Assembly: GCF_002025705.1 (NCBI RefSeq)
Contig: NZ_CP018846.1
Span: forward strand, 1,851,501-1,915,500
DNA: 64,000 nucleotides
Direction of reading: 5' to 3'
DNA from: Pseudomonas putida
GTDB taxonomy: Bacteria; Pseudomonadota; Gammaproteobacteria; Pseudomonadales; Pseudomonadaceae
The notes under the pieces: model-generated
What the model saw: only the letters and a program-made list of their open reading frames with translations
Told to the model about the DNA's origin: nothing
Database searches by the model: none
In this document: positions 52,282-60,509 of the stretch, piece after piece
How positions within the stretch are numbered: position 1 is the first letter of the stretch
Layout: the number at the start of each line of letters is the position of its first letter
Translations under genes and position numbers: made by a program

Positions 52282-52467
52282 CTACTGCAGCGTCGGCGGT
52301 TTGGCCGCCGCGGGCAATGCAGCCACTACAGATTCGATCCGCGCAATTTCACGCGCCAGCCGCTCGGCTTCCTCGTGTTCGCCTTCGGCCCTCAAGCGGT
52401 CCCGCTCGCGGCGCAGGTTGAGCAAATTCTTCTGCAAGGCCAGGCCGGCTTTATTGTATTGATCCAT
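52282..52467 (-). CDS. Small coiled-coil protein (61 aa)
   Basis: A 61-residue charged protein, MDQYNKAGLALQKNLLNLRR then ERDRLRAEGEHEEAERLAREIARIESVVAAL, with heptad spacing of Leu/Ala typical of a coiled coil. It converges on the Nudix gene behind a shared terminator. ATG at 52467. No function known; likely real because codon use is core-like and the frame ends at the terminator. Confidence 0.65.
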   Translation of the reverse strand: MDQYNKAGLALQKNLLNLRRERDRLRAEGEHEEAERLAREIARIESVVAALPAAAKPPTLQ

Positions 52468-52715
52468 GTTTCTCTCATGCCATTGGCGTCCGTGCCGTTG
52501 TAGGAAAAACGGACCGTAACAGCCATAAAATCCTGCGGAAACTGAGGTTTCATACAGGAAAAGGCCGATACCACGATTCTGCCTACATAGCTCAAGTGAA
52601 ACGTCCTACAAATCACCCTGCTAGCTGTTTCAAGTCATGTACATCAAACATCCTTCGGATGCCCGGATTTGCTGAGGATTGCGGGGCTGCACCCGGTTCA
52701 CACGCAAGGGCAATG

Positions 52716-52742
52716 CAGCCACGGAGATTTCGCCCGTGGCTG
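52716..52742 (-). terminator. Hairpin after the quinone oxidoreductase gene
   Basis: CAGCCACGG (52716-52724) and CCGTGGCTG (52734-52742) make a 9-bp perfect stem 20 bases past the stop of the minus-strand gene. There is only a short T-run on the minus strand. The remaining 52468-52715 holds nothing coding. Confidence 0.6.
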
Positions 52743-52761
52743 AAACCTTATGTAGCAATTG

Positions 52762-53751
52762 TCAGACCGTCACCAGCACCTTGCCGACTTGCTGGTTGGC
52801 TTCCAGGTAGCGATGCGCAGCCTGGATCTCGTCCAGCGGGAACGTGCGGGCAATGATCGGCTCCAGTTCGCCGCTGGCCAGGCCATCGACAATGAACGCC
52901 TTGGCCCGCGCCAGCGCTGCCGGGTCGCTGACGATCTCGGCATACAGGTAGCCTTTGAGGGTCAGGCTTTTGCCCAGCACGGTGAACAACGGGAAGGGGG
53001 TTGGCTCGCTGCTCAGTGCGCCGTACTCCAGCAGGATGCCGCCGCGTGCCATGCTGGCGGTCAGTGCCTCGAAAGCCGGCCCGCCAACCGGGTCGAAGAC
53101 CACGCGGGCGCCTTGCCCGTCTGTAAGTGCCATGACCCGCGTGACGATGTCCTCTTCGTCGCTGACGATCACATGGGCCGCGCCAGCCTCCAGCAGCGCC
53201 TGTGCCTTGGCGCGGCCACGCGTGATGGCTATGGCCGTGGCGCCGACCTTGCGCGCGATCTGGAAGGCGGCCAGGCCGACGCTGCTGGAAGCGGCGGTGA
53301 CCAGTACGAAGTCGCCCTGGCTCAGCCTGGCCTGGTCGACCAGCGCTCCCCAGGCGGTCACATACTGCATCCACGAAGCAGCTGCCTGCTCATACGACAG
53401 GTTGGCCGGGTGTTTCACGGTCAGGTAGGCGGGGACGTTGATGACCTCGCCATAGGTGCCCCAGCGGGCGATGTCCAGTGGCGGAATCAGGCTGACCGCA
53501 TCGCCCACAGCGAAGCCGCTGACCGCGCTGCCCATGGCCAGCACATCGCCTGCCGCTTCATAGCCCAGGCGGCTGGGGAACTCGGCCTGTTGCAGGTAGT
53601 GGTTGCTGCGGAACATCACCTCCGCACGGTTCAGGCCGATGGCTTTGACCGCGATCTGTACCTCGTCCGCCGCAGGTGCGGGTACTTCCAGGGTTTCAAG
53701 TTGCAGGACGCTGGCGTCGCCGTATTCATGGAATCTGACAATCCGAGACAT
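52762..53751 (-). CDS. Zinc-independent quinone oxidoreductase-like MDR protein
   Basis: A 329-residue medium-chain dehydrogenase/reductase (MSRIVRFHEYGDASVLQLETLEVP). The cofactor site is visible as VLVTAASSSVGLAAFQIARKVGATAI, of the AxxGxxG type for NADPH in quinone oxidoreductases. Catalytic zinc Cys residues are missing, as in QOR and crotonyl reductase-like enzymes. The frame extends further upstream to 54021, but MSRIV at 53751 begins the conserved domain. The LysR gene at 53867 is divergent with a 115-base gap, typical of LysR-controlled oxidoreductases. Confidence 0.85.
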   Translation of the reverse strand: MSRIVRFHEYGDASVLQLETLEVPAPAADEVQIAVKAIGLNRAEVMFRSNHYLQQAEFPSRLGYEAAGDVLAMGSAVSGFAVGDAVSLIPPLDIARWGTYGEVINVPAYLTVKHPANLSYEQAAASWMQYVTAWGALVDQARLSQGDFVLVTAASSSVGLAAFQIARKVGATAIAITRGRAKAQALLEAGAAHVIVSDEEDIVTRVMALTDGQGARVVFDPVGGPAFEALTASMARGGILLEYGALSSEPTPFPLFTVLGKSLTLKGYLYAEIVSDPAALARAKAFIVDGLASGELEPIIARTFPLDEIQAAHRYLEANQQVGKVLVTV

Positions 53752-53866
53752 GTTCACCTCTAGGCTGGTTGGGGCAGGTGTGCCCTGTGACAGGCACCAA
53801 TCTAGGCATTGGGGGCGGGCTGAAAAAGGCCTAGGATGGCGTAACACTGGAAACAGGATGTTTGTA

Positions 53867-54760
53867 ATGGACCGCCTCACGCAGATGGCCACCTTCGTCA
53901 AGGCGGTGGAACTGGGTTCGTTCAGCGCCGCCGCCGACGACCTGCGCCTGTCGCCGCAACTGGTCGGCAAGCAGGTCAAGCTGCTCGAACAGCACCTGGG
54001 CCTGTCGCTGCTCAACCGCACGACCCGCCGGCAGAGCCTGACCGACTTCGGGCGCGCCTACTATGAGCGCGCCAAGCTCATCCTCAACGATGTCGAGGCC
54101 GCCGAAAGCCTGGCCGCGGTCACCCGTGGCACGCCCAGCGGCCGGCTGCGCATCAATGCCCCGGTCACCTTCGGCATGCGCGCGCTATCGCCGCGTCTGC
54201 TGGAATACATGGTGCGCTACCCGCAAGTATCGGTGGAACTGGTGCTGTCCAACGACCTGGTCGACCTGGTCAACGGCAGCTACGACGCGGTATTTCGCGT
54301 GGGTGAGCTGGCCGACAGCGGGCTCAAGGCCATGCCGCTGGCGCCCTATCAATCGGTACTTTGCGCTGCGCCTGCCTACCTGGCGAGGCGCCCTGCAATC
54401 CAGCATCCGCTGGACCTGGCGCAGCACGAATGCCTGAACTTCGCTTATGCCGATGGCCGTTCGAGCTGGGTTTTCGAGGGGCCGGGCGGGCGTTTCGAGG
54501 TGCCGATTACAAGCAGATTGACCATCAATCAAGGCGACCCGCTGCTGGCGGCGGCCGTGGCTGGGTTGGGCGTGATGTTGCAACCGCTGGAACTGGTGCA
54601 GGATGCCCTGCGCGATGGCACCCTGGTCAGGGTGTTGCCGTTGTATCACTCGCCGGCTTCACCGATGCATGTGCTTTACGCGCACGATCGCCGCCTGACC
54701 CCCAAGCTGCGCAGTTTCCTGGACTTCGCGCGTGCAGCGTTCGGTGTTCAGGTCACTTGA
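53867..54760 (+). CDS. LysR-family regulator of the quinone oxidoreductase gene
   Basis: A 297-residue LysR protein (MDRLTQMATFVKAVELGSFS, AAADDLRLSPQLVGKQVKLLEQ) of the group that controls an adjacent oxidoreductase. AGGA lies 8 bases before ATG 53867; an ATG at 53858 has no ribosome site. It is divergent from the MDR gene and ends with an 8-base convergent overlap with the AraC-type gene. The signal may be quinone or aldehyde stress. Confidence 0.87.
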   Translation: MDRLTQMATFVKAVELGSFSAAADDLRLSPQLVGKQVKLLEQHLGLSLLNRTTRRQSLTDFGRAYYERAKLILNDVEAAESLAAVTRGTPSGRLRINAPVTFGMRALSPRLLEYMVRYPQVSVELVLSNDLVDLVNGSYDAVFRVGELADSGLKAMPLAPYQSVLCAAPAYLARRPAIQHPLDLAQHECLNFAYADGRSSWVFEGPGGRFEVPITSRLTINQGDPLLAAAVAGLGVMLQPLELVQDALRDGTLVRVLPLYHSPASPMHVLYAHDRRLTPKLRSFLDFARAAFGVQVT

Positions 54761-55559
54761 AGAACTGGCTTGGCGTGATACCGAACTGGCGCTTGAACAT
54801 GCTGGCGAACGCGCTGGGGCTGTCATAGCCCAGCGTGCCTGCCACATCGATGATGCGCTGGCCCAGGGCGATGCGCTCCAGTGCCTGCATCAGCCGCGCC
54901 TGCTGGCGCCATTGGCCGAAGGTCATGCCGGTTTCCTTGCGGAACAAGCGCTGGATGGTCTTCTCGTCGATGCCCAGGTGTGCACCCCAGTCTGCCAGGG
55001 TCGAGGTATCGTGTGGCCGCTCGTGCAAGGCCGAGCAGATAGCCCGCAGGCGTGCGTCGCTGGGATGCAGCAGCTTCAGCGGCAGGGTCGGCAGCACGCA
55101 GATCTCATCGAGGATCAGGCGCATGACCCGCGCCTCACGCGAATCCTCGACAAAAGGCCCCGCGAAGTCGACCGATGCCTTGATCAGTTCGCTGAGCAGC
55201 GGCGAAATACTGATGGCCTTGCTCTGCTGCGGCAGGCCAGCTGCCGCATCGGGGCGCACGAACACGCTGCGCATCTTCACGTCACCGACGCAGCGAATGG
55301 CATGCACCTGCCCGCAGGGCATCCAGATGCCGCGGCTGGGGGGCACGGTCCAGCGTTCGGCCTCGGATTCGACCAGCATCAGGCCCTTGATGGCGTAGAT
55401 CAGCTGATGCTTGGCATGCGAGTGGGGGGCGATGAACCAGTCCGGCGGGTAGTCGGTTGCCCGGCTGCCCACCTCCCAGGTCCATTCATCGACCTCTGTC
55501 AGCAATTCGTGCTGGGGTTTGACCATGATGCTCTCGTACAGTCCGACAAGCGCGGCCAT
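54753..55559 (-). CDS. AraC-family regulator with cupin domain
   Basis: A 268-residue protein with an N-terminal cupin (DWFIAPHSHAKHQLIYAIKGLMLVESE; GIWMPCGQVHAIRC) and a C-terminal AraC domain (LADWGAHLGIDEKTIQRLFRKETGMTFGQWRQQARL; VAGTLGYDSPSAFASMFKRQFGITPSQF). ATG 55559 is 1 base from the stop of the MFS gene in front, so both are one operon. It likely controls the Fsr-like transporter. An alternative start at 55526 would remove 11 residues. Confidence 0.85.
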   Translation of the reverse strand: MAALVGLYESIMVKPQHELLTEVDEWTWEVGSRATDYPPDWFIAPHSHAKHQLIYAIKGLMLVESEAERWTVPPSRGIWMPCGQVHAIRCVGDVKMRSVFVRPDAAAGLPQQSKAISISPLLSELIKASVDFAGPFVEDSREARVMRLILDEICVLPTLPLKLLHPSDARLRAICSALHERPHDTSTLADWGAHLGIDEKTIQRLFRKETGMTFGQWRQQARLMQALERIALGQRIIDVAGTLGYDSPSAFASMFKRQFGITPSQFFK

Positions 55560-55560
55560 C

Positions 55561-56796
55561 TTAGCAGCAGCGGGTAGGGCGCGCCTTCGAGCGGGTTGCC
55601 GGCAGCAGTGCGGTGGCAAGGCCCAGCAGCGGCAGGAACGAGATCACCTGGTACACCCACTCGATGCCATGCAGGTCGGCCAGTTCGCCAAGGCCCGCAG
55701 CGCCGATGCCGCTGATGCCGAACATCAGGCCGAACATTACCCCCGACACCATGCCGACGCGGCCGGGCACCGCCTCTTGGGCGTACACCACCAGCGCAGC
55801 GAAGGCCGATGACATCACCAGGCCGATGGCCACTGCCAGTACGGCGGTCCAGGCCAGGTTGGCGTAGGGCAGGGCAAGGGCGAACGGGGCTACGCCGAGG
55901 AAGGAGATCCAGATCACCGCCTTGCGCCCGATGCGGTCACCCACTGGCCCACCGGCAAAGGTGCCCAGGGCCACTGCGGCGAGGAACACGAAGAGGTACA
56001 GCTGGCTTTGTTGCACGCTCAGGCCGAAGTGTTCGATCAGGTAGAAGGTGAAGTAGTTGGTGAACGACGCGATGTAGACGAACTTGGCAAACATCAACAC
56101 GGCGATTACGCCCACGGCACGCCACATGGCGCCTTTCGACAGCCCAGGCGCCTGTTGCCCGGCCAGGCCTTTGAGCTGAGTCTGGCCGTGGCGGATGGTC
56201 CAGCCGGTGACACGCAGCAAAACGAAGATGGCCAGGCCGGCAGCCAGCATGAACCAGGCGATGGCTGGCTGACCGTGGGGGATAACGATGGCGGCGGTCA
56301 GCAGTGGGCCGATTGCCGAACCTGTGTTGCCGCCGACCTGGAAGGTCGACTGTGCGGTGCCGAAGCGCCCGCCGGAGGCCATGCGCGCCACCCGCGAGGC
56401 TTCCGGGTGGAAGGTCGCCGAGCCGATGCCGACCACGGCAGCGGCGCACAGCAGCATCTCGTAACTGTTGGCGAAGGCGAGCAGGGCGATGCCGACCAGG
56501 GTAAACAGCATGCCGGTAGGCAGCAGGTAGGGCATGGGGCGCTTGTCGGTGTACATGCCGACCCAGGGCTGCAGCAGCGAGGCGGTCACCTGGTAGATCA
56601 GGGCGATCCAGCCGATCTGGGCGAAACTCAGCGAGAAGTCGCTCTTGAGCATTGGGTAGATCGACGGCAGCACGGCCTGGATCAGGTCGTTGAGCAAGTG
56701 GGCGAAGGCGGCGGCGCCGACAATACGGACCAGGAAGCCCTGGGGTTGGTCGGCAGTGGTGGCGGACGGGGCCGAGGTGGCGGCAGGAGTCGTCAT
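55561..56796 (-). CDS. MFS transporter, fosmidomycin-resistance (Fsr)-like
   Basis: A 411-residue inner-membrane protein with 12 likely helices, starting MTTPAATSAPSATTADQPQG and including AHLLNDLIQAVLPSIYPMLK, SLLQPWVGMYTDKRPMPYLLPTG and GSATFHPEASRVARMASGGRFGTAQS. These are the marks of the Fsr group of MFS drug exporters. The next gene is an AraC regulator with a 1-base gap. The substrate in this organism is not known. Confidence 0.85.
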   Translation of the reverse strand: MTTPAATSAPSATTADQPQGFLVRIVGAAAFAHLLNDLIQAVLPSIYPMLKSDFSLSFAQIGWIALIYQVTASLLQPWVGMYTDKRPMPYLLPTGMLFTLVGIALLAFANSYEMLLCAAAVVGIGSATFHPEASRVARMASGGRFGTAQSTFQVGGNTGSAIGPLLTAAIVIPHGQPAIAWFMLAAGLAIFVLLRVTGWTIRHGQTQLKGLAGQQAPGLSKGAMWRAVGVIAVLMFAKFVYIASFTNYFTFYLIEHFGLSVQQSQLYLFVFLAAVALGTFAGGPVGDRIGRKAVIWISFLGVAPFALALPYANLAWTAVLAVAIGLVMSSAFAALVVYAQEAVPGRVGMVSGVMFGLMFGISGIGAAGLGELADLHGIEWVYQVISFLPLLGLATALLPATRSKARPTRCC

Positions 56797-56905
56797 GGGC
56801 GTGGCTCTTTTTCGAGTGATGGCAAGGCATTGCCCGAAGGAGGTTATCCAGCCGGGCAATGCCTGTCTCACGTCGAACAGGCACTCACTGTCGCGTTTCG
56901 GACAT

Positions 56906-57955
56906 TCAATCGGCCAGGGTGGCGTTGTCGATCACGAAGCGATACTTCACATCGCCCTTGAGCATGCGCTCGTAGCTCTCGTTGATCTGATCGGCGCGGA
57001 TCAGTTCGATATCGGCGACGATCCCGTGCTCGGCGCAGAAGTCGAGCATCTCCTGGGTTTCGGCAATGCCGCCGATCATCGACCCGGCGATCGCCCGGCG
57101 CTTCATGATCAGGTTGAACACGTTCGGTGACGGGTGTGCCGTGGCCGGTGCGCCCACCAGGCCGAGGGTGCCGTCGCGCTTGAGCAGTACCAGGAACGCA
57201 TCCAGCTCGTGGGGCGCCGCCACGGTGTTGAGGATGAAGTCGAACGACAACTGGTGCCTGGCCATTGCCTGGGTATCGCGCGATACCACGACCTCATCGG
57301 CACCCAGTGCCAGGGCAGCTTCGCGCTTGGATTCGGACGTGGTGAAGGCGACCACGTGCGCGCCCATGGCATGGGCCAGCTTGATGCCCATATGGCCGAG
57401 GCCACCGATGCCGACCACGCCGACTTTCTTGCCTGGCCCGGCACCCCAGTGGCGCAGGGGCGAGTAGGTGGTGATGCCGGCGCACAGCAACGGGGCCACG
57501 GCTGCCAGCTGGGCTTGTGGATGGCGCACGCGCAGTACGTAGCGCTGGTGCACCACGATCTGCTGCGAGTAGCCGCCCAAGGTCCAGCCCGGTTCGTCGG
57601 GGGTGGGGAAGTTGTAGGTGCCGATCATGCCGTTGCAATAGTTCTCCAGGCCCGCGTCGCAGTCGGCGCAGTGCTTGCAACTGTCGACGATGCAGCCCAC
57701 GCCGACCAGGTCGCCGGGCTTGAAGCCTGTCACCTCGGTACCGACGGCCGTGACCCGGCCAACGATTTCGTGGCCGGGCACGCAGGGAAATTGAGTGCCT
57801 TCCCACTCGGAACGCACCTGGTGCAGGTCGGAGTGGCAGATACCGCAGTAGTCGATGGCGATCTGTACATCGGCGGCGCCGGGGGCGCGGCGGGTGATGC
57901 GGATCGGCTCAAGAGGGCGGTCGCTGGCGTGGGCGCCGTAGGCAATGACGTGCAT
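56906..57955 (-). CDS. Zinc-dependent alcohol dehydrogenase (YahK/Ahr-like)
   Basis: A 349-residue enzyme of the zinc MDR family. Catalytic zinc ligands are Cys in DYCGICHSDLH, His in GHEIVGRV and Cys in LLCAGITTYSPL; the structural zinc site is CKHCADCDAGLENYC. The cofactor site is VGIGGLGHMGIKLAHAMGA. This is the CAD/YahK type that reduces a broad range of aldehydes with NADPH. ATG at 57955. No partner gene is obvious; it stands alone before a REP-type repeat. Confidence 0.88.
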   Translation of the reverse strand: MHVIAYGAHASDRPLEPIRITRRAPGAADVQIAIDYCGICHSDLHQVRSEWEGTQFPCVPGHEIVGRVTAVGTEVTGFKPGDLVGVGCIVDSCKHCADCDAGLENYCNGMIGTYNFPTPDEPGWTLGGYSQQIVVHQRYVLRVRHPQAQLAAVAPLLCAGITTYSPLRHWGAGPGKKVGVVGIGGLGHMGIKLAHAMGAHVVAFTTSESKREAALALGADEVVVSRDTQAMARHQLSFDFILNTVAAPHELDAFLVLLKRDGTLGLVGAPATAHPSPNVFNLIMKRRAIAGSMIGGIAETQEMLDFCAEHGIVADIELIRADQINESYERMLKGDVKYRFVIDNATLAD

Positions 57956-58059
57956 GGGGGTGTCCTCGTTTGCGGGGGCGGGATGTGCAGCATGTCCGAC
58001 CACCCTCGTGCAGAGGTAACTCGATCCGGCCGACGGATTGCCTGATTCTGCTGTTGCCT

Positions 58060-58192
58060 GTGCCGGCCTCTTCGCGGGCAAGCCCGCTCCCACAAGGGTT
58101 GCGCAAATCCTTGGAGATTGAGCAGGACAGTTGCTTGTACAGGTAGTGTTCGATCCCTGTGGGAGCGGGCTTGCCCGCGTAGAGGCCGGTAC
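58060..58192. repeat. REP-type paired inverted repeat, second class
   Basis: GTGCCGGCCTCTTCGCGGGC-type sequence (about 58060-58097) recurs inverted at about 58155-58192, with TTCGCGGGCAAGCCCGCTCCCACA matching GTGGGAGCGGGCTTGCCCGC and a few mismatches near TCTACGC/TCTTCGC. This is a well-known Pseudomonas REP form and is distinct in sequence from the pair at 48928. Confidence 0.85.
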
Positions 58193-58325
58193 AGATTCCG
58201 ACAATCAGCCAGGAAATAGGCTGCCCATACTGCTATGCCTAATCATGGCGCATTCACCCGCTCCAGGCCCCGGCGCCCCCGGAGCGCGTGTTTGGCACAG
58301 GTGCCGAGCTACTGGGAGGTGCCAC

Positions 58326-58613
58326 ATGCTCTTCATCATTCAATGGAGCATTGCCCCGGAAAACCGCAACGCCGTCATGGCCCGCTTCGCCAAGACCGGC
58401 GGCGTGCCGCCCGCCGAGCTGAAGGTCCATGGTCGTTGGCATGCGGTAGGCGAACTGCAGGGCTTTGCCGTGGTTGAAAGCAATGACCTGCAGCCGGTGT
58501 TGCACTGGACGCTGGACTGGAGTGACCTGATGCACATGCAGGTCTGCCCGGCGATGACCGATACAGAGCTGGCCCCGATACTGGCGGCCGCAGTGAGCAA
58601 GATGACGCACTGA
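58326..58613 (+). CDS. DUF3303-family protein
   Basis: A 95-residue protein (MLFIIQWSIAPENRNAVMARFAK then VESNDLQPVLHWTLDWSDLM) of the ferredoxin-like DUF3303 family. The start at 58326 matches the family; the frame is open for 65 codons upstream but has no ribosome site. It converges on the small gene at 58622 with a gap of 8 bases. Function not known. Confidence 0.7.
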   Translation: MLFIIQWSIAPENRNAVMARFAKTGGVPPAELKVHGRWHAVGELQGFAVVESNDLQPVLHWTLDWSDLMHMQVCPAMTDTELAPILAAAVSKMTH

Positions 58614-58621
58614 CAAGGTCA

Positions 58622-58864
58622 TCAGGATGGCTGGGGTGTCGTGGCTTCTCTGGCCATCCACTTGAGCAATGCAGCGATCGGTACGCGGCGATGCACTTCG
58701 TGGCGCTGGGCGTCGCCATCATCGCCATAGCGCTCCCGATAACGGCTGACAATCAGTTCGCGCCCATCCGCCGAGACGCGGGCTTCGAGTTCGTGCAACA
58801 GCACCGGCTGTTCGGCCCCGCTTTCCACGCGGCGGAACAGTGAAACAGCCTCATTCACCGGCAT
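58622..58864 (-). CDS. Small protein of unknown function (80 aa)
   Basis: An 80-residue protein, start PVNEAVSLFRRVESGAEQPV and a charged centre VSRYRERYGDDGDAQRHEVHRRVP. ATG 58864 overlaps the end of the mlaA gene by 14 bases, so the two are co-transcribed. Family not recognised. Confidence 0.6.
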   Translation of the reverse strand: MPVNEAVSLFRRVESGAEQPVLLHELEARVSADGRELIVSRYRERYGDDGDAQRHEVHRRVPIAALLKWMAREATTPQPS

Positions 58865-59630
58865 GCCCTCCCTGGCAGTGGTCCGGGCGCTTGCCGGGTG
58901 CACCGAGCTTGCCTTCGACCACCCGGTTGGCGCGCTGTTGCGCGGTGTAATCGCGCAGGGCCCGGTAGTAATCTGGCTGGGTGCGCAGTTTGTCGGTCAG
59001 CGGCAACGCCTGCGCGCGGCCATCCACCACACCACCGGCCAAGGCCACGGTGCTCAAGGTTTCGACCGTATCGCTGTTGTCGCCGAACGGGTCCACCGCC
59101 AAGCCTAATACCCGGCCAGTCGCATCGCGCAGGTTGTGCGAGCCCAGCAGCGGCAGCTCGACGATCGGGCCATCGGCGATGTTCCACACGCCGAAGGTCT
59201 GGCCGAAGTCCGACTCATGGCGGGCAAGCCCCATCTTGCCGGAAACATCGATCAGGCCGGCCACGCCGAGGGTGGTGTTGAAGATGAAGCGGCTCAGGCT
59301 GGTCATCGCCCGTTCGCCGTTACCTTGCAGCACGTCGTTGACGAATACCTTTGGTTCACCGAAGTTGACGGCGAAGTTATGCATGCCTTGCTGGGCGAAG
59401 TTCGGCAAGGCGGTGTAGCCACGGGCGACCGGCGCCAGCAGGTAGTCGTCGACGCTGCGGTTGAAGGCGAACACGGCGCGGTTGGCGGGTTCGGCCGGGT
59501 CGCTGAGCTGATGGGCGACAGGGCCGCAGGCACTGGCCGGCGGGCGCTGGCTGCAGCCGCTGGCGGCAAGCAGCGACAAGGCCAGGACCGTGTTGCGGGC
59601 AGATGACCAGGCAGCAGAAGAGGTGGGCAT
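58851..59630 (-). CDS. mlaA: MlaA/VacJ-family outer-membrane lipoprotein
   Basis: A 259-residue lipoprotein with signal peptide VLALSLLAASGCSQ (lipobox ASGC) and the MlaA domain: DPAEPANRAVFAFNRSVDDYLLAPVARGY, FIFNTTLGVAGLIDVSGKMGLARHESDFGQTFGVW and PLLGSHNLRDATGRVLGLAVDPF. MlaA removes mislocalised phospholipids from the outer leaflet of the outer membrane and hands them to MlaC. The frame runs further upstream, but MPTSS at 59630 starts the signal peptide. It is divergent from a two-component operon (168-base gap), which may control it. Pseudomonas genomes usually carry more than one vacJ-like gene, so this may not be the main copy. Confidence 0.85.
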   Translation of the reverse strand: MPTSSAAWSSARNTVLALSLLAASGCSQRPPASACGPVAHQLSDPAEPANRAVFAFNRSVDDYLLAPVARGYTALPNFAQQGMHNFAVNFGEPKVFVNDVLQGNGERAMTSLSRFIFNTTLGVAGLIDVSGKMGLARHESDFGQTFGVWNIADGPIVELPLLGSHNLRDATGRVLGLAVDPFGDNSDTVETLSTVALAGGVVDGRAQALPLTDKLRTQPDYYRALRDYTAQQRANRVVEGKLGAPGKRPDHCQGGHAGE

Positions 59631-59798
59631 AGGCACATTCCTGTGAAGAAGTGGCGCCGATGCTGCGGGGGATTGATTGCCTGGGAATGTCCGGATTATC
59701 TCGTGTCTGACACTTTGTTTCCGGGTTGAAATATATGACTGCGGCCCGGAGATGGCCTTACAGTAAGCACTCATTGCCTTTGTTCGCGGTACCTTTGT

Positions 59799-60509
59799 GT
59801 GAGCCATTTGCTGATTGTTGACGATGATGTTGAAGTACTCGACCTGCTGCAGAAGTTTCTCCGTCAGCACGGCTATGAGGTCGATGTGGCGCGCGATGGC
59901 AAGGGGCTCTGGCAAGCCCTGGAGCGGCGGGTGCCTGACCTGGTGATTCTCGATGTGATGCTGCCGGGCGACAGTGGCCTGGTGCTGTGCCAACGTTTGC
60001 GCGCCGAGCACAAGGTGGCGGTGATCATGCTCACGGCCATGGCAGAGCTGAGCGATCGCGTGGTCGGCCTGGAGCTGGGGGCAGATGATTACCTGACCAA
60101 ACCATTTGCCGCCCGCGAGCTGCTGGCGCGGGTGCGAGCGGTGTTGCGCAGGGTAAGCGAAGCATCGGCCGGCGGGGCCGCTAACCCGTGCACGGTGCTG
60201 GAGTTTTCTGGCTGGCAACTGGATGTGCTGCGGCGTGAGCTGCGTTCGCCAGAGCAGGTCATGATTCCGCTTTCCAACGGTGAGTTCGAGCTGCTGCTGG
60301 TGTTTGCCGAGCACCCGCGGCGGGTGCTCAGCCGCCAGCAATTGCTGGACCTGGCCCGGGGTGAAGCCTACGAGGCCTATGACCGCAGCATCGACGTCCA
60401 GGTCAGCCGGCTGCGGCGCAAGCTGGAGGGTGAAGCTGGCACTCAACCGCTGATCCGCACCATGCGCAACGTCGGCTACCTGTTCACTGCCAGCGTGGTC
60501 AGGCGATGA
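59799..60509 (+). CDS. OmpR-family response regulator
   Basis: A 236-residue response regulator. The receiver domain has DDD at the start (IVDDDVEVLDLL), the phospho-acceptor Asp in LVILDVMLPGDSG and Lys in DYLTKPFAARELLARV. The C-terminal domain is the winged-helix OmpR/PhoB type (LSNGEFELLLVFAEHPRRVLSRQQLLDLARGEAYEAYDRSIDVQVSRLRRKLE). It starts with GTG 59799 and its stop overlaps the sensor gene by 4 bases. The divergent mlaA gene suggests envelope control. Confidence 0.9.
   Translation: MSHLLIVDDDVEVLDLLQKFLRQHGYEVDVARDGKGLWQALERRVPDLVILDVMLPGDSGLVLCQRLRAEHKVAVIMLTAMAELSDRVVGLELGADDYLTKPFAARELLARVRAVLRRVSEASAGGAANPCTVLEFSGWQLDVLRRELRSPEQVMIPLSNGEFELLLVFAEHPRRVLSRQQLLDLARGEAYEAYDRSIDVQVSRLRRKLEGEAGTQPLIRTMRNVGYLFTASVVRR

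Noticed and set aside
53752..54021. Upstream extension of the quinone oxidoreductase frame to 54021
   Set aside because: It would run into the divergent LysR gene; the conserved MDR start is MSRIV at 53751.
56008..56961. Plus-strand frame of 317 codons over the Fsr-like MFS gene
   Set aside because: The product is Gly/Arg-rich low-complexity sequence without membrane segments; the minus-strand MFS protein is clear.
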